DNA from: an uncultured archaeon A07HR60
GTDB lineage: Archaea; Halobacteriota; Halobacteria; Halobacteriales; Haloferacaceae
Assembly: GCA_000496235.1 (NCBI GenBank)
Contig: KI543228.1
Span: 57,481-110,211, forward strand
Length of the DNA stretch: 52,731 bases
Direction: 5' to 3'
The translations under genes were made by a program, and so were the position numbers. Shown here piece by piece: positions 42,390 through 50,112 of the stretch; the stretch's first letter is position 1; every line of letters starts with the position of its first letter. The notes under the pieces are model-generated. The model ran no database searches. It had not been told where the DNA came from and saw nothing but the letters and a program-made list of their open reading frames with translations.

Positions 42390-43293
42390 CGCCTGGCCCA
42401 TGGCGGAAGTCCCGATTAGTAGGTCATCTCCGTTCGGGTCTTGAAGAGTCTCCGGTTACACGAATTTTTGAAGCGGATATTTGGCGGTGACCCCAGATCC
42501 CACCGCCCCACTCTCCCCGATATCACTGGGAATGCCAACCCAACCTGTCGGGATTGTCTGGACGATGTCTCGCCCCTTGCAGTCGCTCACTCGACTCGCC
42601 ACACTGAGTTGAGTACCGGCTGTTGCGGAGGGTCAGTCTATTCGGCCGGGCTATCTCGGTAGTCCGTGCCGGGGGTTCCGGTCCGGCCGTCGCAACGGAA
42701 GCGGTCTCTTAGATGCTCTGTAATCTATTTGGGACCACATCGGGCGGACTCTCGTGTAGCTAACTATCTAGAGTCGGGCCAGACCCGGCTTCGCCATCAC
42801 AGCGCTGAGTGGTCTCGTCGCTAGTCACAAAGCCACATTGTGGTTCGGTCTGTCTCGTGGGTCGGGCCGAAGATGCCGCCAGTTGACTCTGGAGTAGGGG
42901 CTCCAGCTTTTCGTCTCGTCACAGCTGTCACAGCGCGGAAGCCACGGCTTGAGCCGTGGGAGGAAGCGCGTAATCTTTATTCGACTTCACTGAAAAGAGG
43001 AATATACGTCTCACAGGCCCAGAAGCGGTCGGTGAGACGGGCAGTCTGTCAGCCTGCCCCGAAGTTGGGGATACTGAACGAGTCCCTCTGACTCCCCTGC
43101 TGGAAGCCGCCTGAGAAAGCCCGTTTTGAGAAACAAATGGGCGTGTGGCTTTCCGCTTGTGGAGCACGACACTTGGGAGTCCACCGGCAAGCCCACCCGT
43201 TTACGGGTGGGTAGCTGACCTCACCTGCGGGCGGTGGTGCCCGGTCATTCAAGACTGGAACTGATTTATGCCCGGCCCGTTGATATGTTGCGT
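42390..43293. other. Longest intergenic region (about 900 bp), with structured segment near its end
   Basis: From 42390 to 42930 I see no gene; weak frames on both strands lack support. From 42937 to about 43220 are several hairpins: CCACGGC-ttga-GCCGTGG (42942-42959), CCCC-gaagtt-GGGG (about 43055-43068), and CCCACCCG-ttta-CGGGTGGG (about 43195-43214). This looks like a non-coding mobile-element relic or structured RNA. The aroC promoter (GATTTATGC) follows at 43261. Confidence 0.55.
42937..42962 (+). repeat. IS200/IS605-end-like hairpin relic, copy 4
   Basis: Preceded by GGAAG; perfect stem CCACGGC / GCCGTGG with a 4-base loop, followed by GAGGAAGCG. It opens the structured stretch described above, which closes with CCCACCCG-ttta-CGGGTGGG and GTAGCTGACC. 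Confidence 0.6.
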
Positions 43294-44484
43294 ATGAACG
43301 GGAACCGGTTCGGTCAGCTCTTCCAGGTGACGACCTACGGGGAAAGTCACGGCCCTGCGATGGGTGTGACGGTATCGGGCTGTCCTGCGGGAGTTGAACT
43401 GTCCGCAGAGGACGTCCAGCAGGAGATGGACCGACGCAAGCCAGGTCAGTCGATGATCACCACCTCGCGCAACGAACCTGATGCGGTGACGCTCAACTCC
43501 GGACTCCAGGACGGGTACACCACCGGGACACCGATCGGTATGACCATCCAGAACAAGGACGCTCGGTCGGGCAAGTACGAGCCGTTCGTGACGGCGCCAC
43601 GGCCATCTCACGGGGATTACACGTATTCCTCGAAGTTCGGGACCCGTAACTGGGGCGGTGGTGGGCGGTCGTCTGCTCGGGAGACACTCAATTGGGTAGC
43701 TGCTGGCGCGGTCGCGAAACAGGTGCTCGCGCAGTCGTCGCTCAACGTTCAGGTGAAAGCCCACGTCAACCAAATCCACGATATCGAGGCACCGGAAGTG
43801 AGTTTTCAGCAGATGCTCGATAACACCGAAGAAAACGAGGTTCGGTGTGCTCACCCTGAAACCGCCGAGGCAATGCGGGAACTCTTAGAAGAGTACCAAG
43901 CACAGGGAGACTCGGTGGGCGGAACGATTTATTTCGAGGCACGAGGCGTGCCCCGCGGACTGGGAGCTCCCCGTTTCGATAGTTTCCCCGCCCGCTTGGC
44001 AAAGGTGATGTTCGCCATCCCGGCGACGACATCGTTCGAAATGGGGCTCGGAGCGGAGGCCGCCTCGGTCGCTGGGAAAGACCGGAACGAAGACTGGAAG
44101 TTCGCAGACGGTGAGACACGACCGAACACGGTCGCACAAGAGGGTGACCCCGTCCCCGTCGGGAACGACCACGGCGGGACGCAGGGCGGAATCACCACTG
44201 GTGAACCGATTTGTGGCGAGGCGACGTGGCACGCCCCCACGTCGATTCCGGCCGAGCAGACCACCGTCGACTGGGAAACTGGCGAGGAAAAACAAGTCCA
44301 CGTCGTTGGCCGGCACGACCCGTCGCTCCCGCCGCGAGCTGTTCCGGTCGTCGAAGCGGTGCTGTACTGCACGATTCTCGATTTCGCTCTCCTGGACGGC
44401 CGAGTCAATCCCGACCGACTCGACGATTCCCCTGGTCAGTACGACACCCACTACCATCCGTCGAGCCCGGAAAACGCGGAATGA
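43294..44484 (+). CDS. aroC: Chorismate synthase
   Basis: A 396-residue enzyme for the last shikimate step (EPSP to chorismate, with reduced FMN). Signatures: NRFGQLFQVTTYGESHGPAM, the RRKPGQSMITTSRNEPDAV segment, SHGDYTYSSKFGTRNWGGGG, RSSARET, and the end GNDHGGTQGGITTGEPI and RHDPSLPPRAVPVVEA. The conserved His residues are in place. Start ATG 43294 is supported by GATTTATGC about 27 bases upstream (leaderless). Chorismate also feeds MenF. Confidence 0.97.
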   Translation: MNGNRFGQLFQVTTYGESHGPAMGVTVSGCPAGVELSAEDVQQEMDRRKPGQSMITTSRNEPDAVTLNSGLQDGYTTGTPIGMTIQNKDARSGKYEPFVTAPRPSHGDYTYSSKFGTRNWGGGGRSSARETLNWVAAGAVAKQVLAQSSLNVQVKAHVNQIHDIEAPEVSFQQMLDNTEENEVRCAHPETAEAMRELLEEYQAQGDSVGGTIYFEARGVPRGLGAPRFDSFPARLAKVMFAIPATTSFEMGLGAEAASVAGKDRNEDWKFADGETRPNTVAQEGDPVPVGNDHGGTQGGITTGEPICGEATWHAPTSIPAEQTTVDWETGEEKQVHVVGRHDPSLPPRAVPVVEAVLYCTILDFALLDGRVNPDRLDDSPGQYDTHYHPSSPENAE

Positions 44485-44768
44485 CTATCGTTATGTCGGA
44501 TAGTCGCTGACGATGGTCGACTGGTCACGTGATGACTGTTTCCTGATATACGTGTGAGCGCGTATCTCCCCCTCACACCGAAGAGGAGAGCAAAACTGAT
44601 TGCACGTGATCTTCAGGCTCAGCGTAAACTCAGACGGGACTCCCGCCGCGGAATCCCGAAAACGCCTAATACGTAACCTTCACGGACGATGTTTGACAAT
44701 TCATGACAAGCCATATTATCAATGCTTCACATAGGTATAATAGGGCCCAGGCCGGGCCGTGAGTACAA

Positions 44769-46661
44769 ATGACAGATGACGAACTAATCTGGCGTATTGC
44801 CGGGGGATCGGGTGACGGGATCGCCTCGACGAGCCAGAACTTTGCCAAAGCCCTGATGCGGTCGGGGCTCAACGTTTTCACGCACAGACACTACCCGTCA
44901 CGGATCCGCGGGGGCCACACGTATACGGAGATCAGAGCCTCCTCGGAGCCGTTGGATTCTCGCGGTGATGGCTACAATTTCCTGCTGGCACTCGGGGACT
45001 CATTTGCCCGTAACTCACAGGAAGACGCCTATTATGGGGACGAACAAATCAAACCGCTTTCAGAGAATCTCGACGAGCTTCGCGAGGGTGGAGTGATCGT
45101 CTACGACGAGGGGCTTGTGGATATTAGCAAGATTCCCGACTTCGAGGAACGTGTTTCCGCCAACAACTGGCACGTGTATCCACTCGACCTCCGCGAAATG
45201 GCCCGCGAACAGGGACGAGAGGTCATGCGTAACACCGCCGGTGTCGGAGTGACGTGCGCGCTTATCGGATTCGAGCTCGAGTACGTCAAAGACCTGATGC
45301 GAGACGCCATGTCGGAGTCGATTTTCGAGTCGAATCTGGAAATTCTCGAGACGGCCTACGACCTGGTCGAGAACGACCACGACACGGACGCCCACGACGT
45401 GACCGTCCCAGAGGGCGACCACGACGACACACCACTGCTCATGTCAGGTTCGGACGCGATTGCGTATGGTTCGATCGACGAGGGATGTCGGTTCATCTCC
45501 GGGTATCCGATGACTCCGTGGACCGAGGTGTTCACCATCATGTCGCAGAACCTCCCCGAACTGGGTGGCATCTCCGAACAAGTCGAAGACGAGATCGCCG
45601 CGGCCGCACTGGCACTCGGTGCCTCGCACGCTGGCGCCAAAGCGATGTCGGGCTCATCTGGCGGTGGCTTCGCGCTCATGTCGGAGCCGCTCGGGCTCGC
45701 GGAAATGACCGAGACACCGGTCGTACTCATCGAGGCGATGCGCGCCGGTCCCTCGACGGGAATGCCGACCAAGCCCGAACAGGCCGACCTCGAGCACGTC
45801 TTGTACACCTCACAGGGTGACTCTCATCGGGTCGTCCTCGCACCGGGAACCGTCGAAGAGGCATACGAGCAAACGCGGACGGCATTCAGACTGGCCTACG
45901 AGTACCAGATCCCCAGTATCCTCCTGTACGATCAGAAGCTGGGCGGTGAACTGGTGAGTGTCCCGAAGAGTCACTTCGACCGGGAGCCGAATCCAGGCCT
46001 GGGTGCCACACTTGACGAGACTGCTCTCGAAGAGGCGCCACACGGCGGCTCTGGCAAGTTCAAACGGTACGCCCACGGCGGCGAGGACGGCGTCAGTCCC
46101 CGGTCGATTCCCGGCCAGAAGGGCGGGCGTTTCCTGGCGACAGGCAACGAACACAACGAAGTCGGACACATTAGCGAAGACCCGAACAACCGTGTCACGC
46201 AGGTCAACAGCCGGATGGAGAAGCTCCAAGCCATCCGAGCTGATCTCGACACCGAGAGTAACCAGTCGTACAACGGCCCGGAGACGGCCGATTACGGCAT
46301 CCTTACGTTCGGCAGCCAACAAGGGAGTGTCGAAGAGGCGACCGACCGACTCCTTGACGCGGGCTACAGTGTCCGTTCGCTCGGGGTGTCAGATATGGCG
46401 CCGTTCCCACGAGACGAGGTCGCCGAGTTCATCCGCGGAGTCGACGAGGTGCTCGTCGTCGAGATGAACGCGTCCGGCCAGTTCCGTGGACTCGTGCAGA
46501 AAGAACTCGGCCAGTACGGCGAGAAACTGTCGAGTCTTCTGAAGTACAACGGGAATCCGTTCGAACCCGGCGATATCGTGGAGGGATTCGAAGAAGCCCT
46601 TCTCAACGGCGGAAACGTGAGCGGCCCCGAGACAACGTTCGTCCCAGCAGCAGGTGACTAA
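44769..46661 (+). CDS. korA: 2-oxoacid:ferredoxin oxidoreductase, alpha subunit (gamma-alpha fusion)
   Basis: A 630-residue subunit. The N-terminal gamma domain begins with IAGGSGDGIASTSQNFAKAL, then RGGHTYTEIR, and the alpha domain has GYPMTPWTEV, GASHAGAKAMSGSSGGGF, EAMRAGPSTGMPTKPEQADL and YDQKLGGELVS. With KorB it oxidises 2-oxoacids (pyruvate or 2-oxoglutarate) to acyl-CoA with TPP and reduces ferredoxin. TATA-like GTATAAT at 44736-44742, followed by a GGCCC/GGGCC dyad, precedes ATG 44769. The stop is three bases before korB. The substrate is not fixed by sequence. Confidence 0.96.
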   Translation: MTDDELIWRIAGGSGDGIASTSQNFAKALMRSGLNVFTHRHYPSRIRGGHTYTEIRASSEPLDSRGDGYNFLLALGDSFARNSQEDAYYGDEQIKPLSENLDELREGGVIVYDEGLVDISKIPDFEERVSANNWHVYPLDLREMAREQGREVMRNTAGVGVTCALIGFELEYVKDLMRDAMSESIFESNLEILETAYDLVENDHDTDAHDVTVPEGDHDDTPLLMSGSDAIAYGSIDEGCRFISGYPMTPWTEVFTIMSQNLPELGGISEQVEDEIAAAALALGASHAGAKAMSGSSGGGFALMSEPLGLAEMTETPVVLIEAMRAGPSTGMPTKPEQADLEHVLYTSQGDSHRVVLAPGTVEEAYEQTRTAFRLAYEYQIPSILLYDQKLGGELVSVPKSHFDREPNPGLGATLDETALEEAPHGGSGKFKRYAHGGEDGVSPRSIPGQKGGRFLATGNEHNEVGHISEDPNNRVTQVNSRMEKLQAIRADLDTESNQSYNGPETADYGILTFGSQQGSVEEATDRLLDAGYSVRSLGVSDMAPFPRDEVAEFIRGVDEVLVVEMNASGQFRGLVQKELGQYGEKLSSLLKYNGNPFEPGDIVEGFEEALLNGGNVSGPETTFVPAAGD

Positions 46662-46664
46662 TCT

Positions 46665-47603
46665 ATGAGTACGTTTTCAGCAATCGACGAAGAGCGCGAA
46701 ATCGAACGCGAAGAGTACACGCCAGGCGTAGAGCCACAACCCACCTGGTGCCCGGGCTGCGGTGACTTCGGTGTTTTGAAGTCGCTGAAGCAGGCGCTCC
46801 CGGAGGCCGGCCGGACCCCTGAGGAGACGCTGCTCGTGACGGGAATCGGTTGTTCGGGGAAGCTGAACAGCTATCTCGACAGTTATGGGTTCCACACGAT
46901 CCACGGCCGGTCACTGCCGGTCGCTCGGGCGGCGAAAGTGACGAATCCCGGTCTTGAGGTCGTTGCCGCGGGCGGTGACGGCGATGGATACGGGATCGGC
47001 GGGAATCACTTCACACATACGGCTCGGGAAAACCACGATATGGTGTATATCGTGTTCAACAACGAGATCTTCGGGCTGACGAAAGGCCAAACCTCACCGA
47101 CGAGCCCCAAAGGCCACAAGTCCAAGACCCAACCGCACGGGAGCGCGAAAGATCCGGTGCGGCCGCTCTCACAGGCACTGACGGCTGGTGCCTCGTACGT
47201 GGCCCGGACCGCTGCGGTCAATCCAAACCAGGCCAAAGAGATCATCGTGGAAGCGATGGAACACGACGGCTTCGCTCATATCGACTTCCTGACTCAGTGT
47301 CCGACCTGGAACAAAGACGCCAAACAGTACGTCCCGTACATCGATATTAACGACTCCGACGACTACGACTTCGACACACAGGACCGTGCAGAGGCCCAAG
47401 AGGCGATGCTGACGGCTGAAGACCGCCTCTCGGAAGGAGAAGTCCTTACTGGGCGATTCTACGTCGACGACTCCCGGCCGTCGTACGGGCAAGAAAAGCG
47501 AGCAATCGGTGAGATGCCCGAGGAACCCCTAGCCGAGCGGTACTTCGACGATGACTACGAGTGGGAGCGCTCTCACGACCGCTTCCTCGCCAAACACGAA
47601 TAA
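46665..47603 (+). CDS. korB: 2-oxoacid:ferredoxin oxidoreductase, beta subunit
   Basis: A 312-residue TPP-binding subunit. It has WCPGCGDFGVLKSLKQAL and GIGCSGKLNSYLDSYG (cysteines for the [4Fe-4S] cluster), the TPP/Mg motif GGDGDGYGIGGNHFTH, then MVYIVFNNEIFGLTKGQTSP. It acts with KorA. It starts three bases after korA, so they are one operon. A T-rich stretch (47630-47634, GTTTTTCG) after the stop is a likely archaeal terminator. Confidence 0.96.
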   Translation: MSTFSAIDEEREIEREEYTPGVEPQPTWCPGCGDFGVLKSLKQALPEAGRTPEETLLVTGIGCSGKLNSYLDSYGFHTIHGRSLPVARAAKVTNPGLEVVAAGGDGDGYGIGGNHFTHTARENHDMVYIVFNNEIFGLTKGQTSPTSPKGHKSKTQPHGSAKDPVRPLSQALTAGASYVARTAAVNPNQAKEIIVEAMEHDGFAHIDFLTQCPTWNKDAKQYVPYIDINDSDDYDFDTQDRAEAQEAMLTAEDRLSEGEVLTGRFYVDDSRPSYGQEKRAIGEMPEEPLAERYFDDDYEWERSHDRFLAKHE

Positions 47604-47825
47604 CCTGTCTCGCGACCACGGTCCAAGCGTTTTTCGCGGAATTTTCGTTGCCGCGGATCGCCGCAAAGGCGTGTCGTTCGGTAGAGCGTTTTGACTACTC
47701 CCGTTACACTGCTCAGACCGGTCTTTGTTCGCGATCGGCCCGTCGTTTCCACCCGGAGTTGTGGTATCGCTGGGAAACGTTTACAATTTCGCAAGGTATT
47801 TTCTGTGTGACCTGAAATAGTATGT

Positions 47826-48254
47826 ATGAGCACGGCTACGACAGAAGAACGCATCCTCTCGGTATTGGAGCAAGACGCCAAGGCGTCTTATGCCGAGATT
47901 GCCGATCAAGCAGAGGTGTCAAAGCCCACGGTCCGGAAATATATTGAGAAACTCGAAGAGGAGGGCGTTATCGTGGGCTACTCGGCCGATGTCGACCCGA
48001 AGAAGCTCGCCTCACAGTCGATCGCGCTCGTGGGTATCGACGTGGACAGTCAAAAGTACGTTGAGGCCACGCAGGACCTCCAGCAGCTGCCCTCGCTCGA
48101 AGCGCTGTTCACCTCGTCTGGAGACCACACCCTGATGGCAGAGGTTCGTGCCGGTGACGGCGACGAACTCGGTGACGTGATCAATTCAGAGATTCTCAAC
48201 GTTGAGGGGATCACCGCTGCACATCCATCGTTCCTCCAGGAGCGGCTAAAATAA
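47826..48254 (+). CDS. Lrp/AsnC family transcriptional regulator
   Basis: A 142-residue regulator. The N-terminal HTH (TTEERILSVLEQDAKASYAE, IADQAEVSKPTVRKYIEKLE) and C-terminal RAM domain (VGIDVDSQKYVEATQDLQQL, FTSSGDHTLMAEVRAGD) are typical. Such proteins form octamers and sense amino acids. It follows korAB by 220 bases with its own promoter and may control it. Confidence 0.94.
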   Translation: MSTATTEERILSVLEQDAKASYAEIADQAEVSKPTVRKYIEKLEEEGVIVGYSADVDPKKLASQSIALVGIDVDSQKYVEATQDLQQLPSLEALFTSSGDHTLMAEVRAGDGDELGDVINSEILNVEGITAAHPSFLQERLK

Positions 48255-48341
48255 TCTAATTTTCCGGGAATGGTCGCATCCTCCGTGACGAGATGACGGT
48301 AGCGAGTCAGAGTTAAATCGATTCTACAACTGAACACTCAT

Positions 48342-49694
48342 ATGGACGGCGGCACACTGCCAGGAACTGAGTCCGCGTCCGAGTCGGGCGACCAGATCGT
48401 CGCCCACGTCGACATGGACTGTTTTTACGCCTCCTGTGAACGCCGTCGCGAGCCCGAACTTGCGGGTGAACCCGTAGTTGTGGGAATGGGCTATGAAGCG
48501 GATGAGACACACGGGGCGGTGGCGACTGCTAGTTACGAGGCCCGCGCGGTCGGGGTCGAGAGTGCCCAACCAATCTCGCAGGCGCTCGGCCAGTTGCCCC
48601 GGATCGCGGATGTCGATGAGACAGACCCGACACCACCCGACTCCACTGAGGCTGGCTACTACCGGCCCGTTGATATGGAGCTGTACAAATCCGTAGCATC
48701 CGAGGTGAAGGCCATCCTGCACGAGTGCGCAGACCCCGTCAGGGAGGTGAGCATCGATGAGGCGTATCTCGATATCACGGATCGCACGGCTTGGGATCGG
48801 GTCGACGGAGCCACTGCTGCGGCTGGTCCAGGGACACACCGAACCGTCGCCGAGGGGTTCGCGAGACACGTCAAAGAGCGGATCAGTCGCGAGGCAGGCG
48901 TCCCGGCCAGTGTCGGCGTCGCGCCCGATATGTCGACGGCCAAAATCGCGTCCGATCATGACAAGCCCGGCGGACTGGTTGTTGTTCCACCCGGCCGGGT
49001 ACGTGAGTTTCTGGACCCACTGCCGGTAGAAGCAATTCACGGAGTGGGTCCCGTCACCGCCAGCGAACTTTCTGAGATCGGAATCACGACGGCAGGCGAC
49101 CTGGCGGCGGCTGACCCCGCATCACTCGAAGCTCGCTTCGGCGACCGCGGCCCGGAACTCGGATCCCGGGCCCGCGGCGACGATGGCCGGGCTGTGACCC
49201 CGACTGACCTCCCTAAGAGCCTTTCACGCGAGTCTGCTTTCAGCGGGTCCACGAGCGAGACGGCGGCAAAACGCGACAAAGTCCGAGCCCTGGCGGCCGA
49301 CGTAGCCGACCGCGCACGGAGTCGAGGGGCTCTCTACCGGACAATCGGGATCAAAGCTGTCACTCCTCCGTTCGACGTCAACACCCGCGCACGGTCGCTG
49401 TCCGGCCCGGTCGACGATCCCGATGTAGTCGAGCAGGTTGCCTTAGAGTTGCTCGAGGAATTCGCAGAGGCAGAGATTCGCAAACTGGGCGTTCGCGTGT
49501 CAAATCTGGACTTTGCGGGCTCTGATCAGTCGACCCTGGAAGGTTTCGACGCTGCCGACCTCAGTGCCACCGGCGGTGACGGCGGGAGACTCACCGACTG
49601 GGTTGGTCGCCAACCTACCGACGACACGAACACGAGCGACGATTCACCCACGGACGGACAGGCCTCGCTGGGTGAGTTCGAGCCGTCGGAGTAA
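48342..49694 (+). CDS. dinB: Y-family DNA polymerase (Pol IV/Dpo4-like)
   Basis: A 450-residue translesion polymerase. It carries IVAHVDMDCFYASCERRREP (catalytic Asp and Phe-Tyr steric gate), ARAVGVESAQPIS, REVSIDEAYLDITD (the second catalytic Asp-Glu), and palm/thumb PASVGVAPDMSTAKIASD, GVGPVTASELSEIGITTAG (HhH). The C-terminal little finger has RARSLSGPVDDPD. The tail ends GQASLGEFEPSE, which fits a PCNA-interacting PIP box (Q-x-x-L-x-x-F). A TTAAATCG box about 28 bases upstream supports ATG 48342. Confidence 0.95.
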   Translation: MDGGTLPGTESASESGDQIVAHVDMDCFYASCERRREPELAGEPVVVGMGYEADETHGAVATASYEARAVGVESAQPISQALGQLPRIADVDETDPTPPDSTEAGYYRPVDMELYKSVASEVKAILHECADPVREVSIDEAYLDITDRTAWDRVDGATAAAGPGTHRTVAEGFARHVKERISREAGVPASVGVAPDMSTAKIASDHDKPGGLVVVPPGRVREFLDPLPVEAIHGVGPVTASELSEIGITTAGDLAAADPASLEARFGDRGPELGSRARGDDGRAVTPTDLPKSLSRESAFSGSTSETAAKRDKVRALAADVADRARSRGALYRTIGIKAVTPPFDVNTRARSLSGPVDDPDVVEQVALELLEEFAEAEIRKLGVRVSNLDFAGSDQSTLEGFDAADLSATGGDGGRLTDWVGRQPTDDTNTSDDSPTDGQASLGEFEPSE

Positions 49695-50112
49695 TCCCCC
49701 CGAAATTGCAGAGTTGACTTCCGGCTGTTCGACTATCACGCCAGGCTGAATTCGTCGCACTACTGCCGGGACACACGAGCGGGAGGAAAACCCCGCGCGT
49801 CAGCGCCTCGTGGATGTGAATATCGCCTCTAGACGCTGATCGGACCAGGACCGCTCCTCTAGCGGGGTTTGGGCTAGTCTGGTCTAAGATAGTTGGGCTG
49901 TGTTGAGTCAGGTCTGGTCAGGCCTGGTCTTGCGGGGACTGGAGACCATCTCTCGCCCCACGACTGCTTGAGGGCTGATACCCGATGTGGCTGATAGTAA
50001 GACGGCTTCCGTGGTCGACAGTGGTGAAACCACGACGTTGCCGTAGCAACCGTCAGACCTCCGTCAGACGCTAGCGAAACCATTTGTATGACCGGGTAGG
50101 TGGTGCGAACGA
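49695..50112. other. Intergenic region before herA-like gene
   Basis: No gene is supported in 418 bases. It contains a degraded hairpin relic at 49784-49820 and several GTCTGGTC-like direct repeats at about 49875-49930. CATTTGTATG at about 50080 may be the herA TATA element. Confidence 0.5.
49784..49820 (+). repeat. IS200/IS605-end-like hairpin relic, copy 5
   Basis: GGAAAACCCCGCGCGTCAGC then GCCTCGTGGATGTGAATATC; stem partly broken (GCGC/GCGC remains). Same orientation as the other copies. Confidence 0.45.

Noticed and set aside
42441-42662. Plus-strand frame with several cysteines
   Set aside because: No spacing typical of a zinc site and no promoter; probably not coding.
42640-42700. Possible tRNA in the long gap (GGGGGTTCCGGTCC)
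   Set aside because: The T-arm does not pair and no other arm can be drawn.
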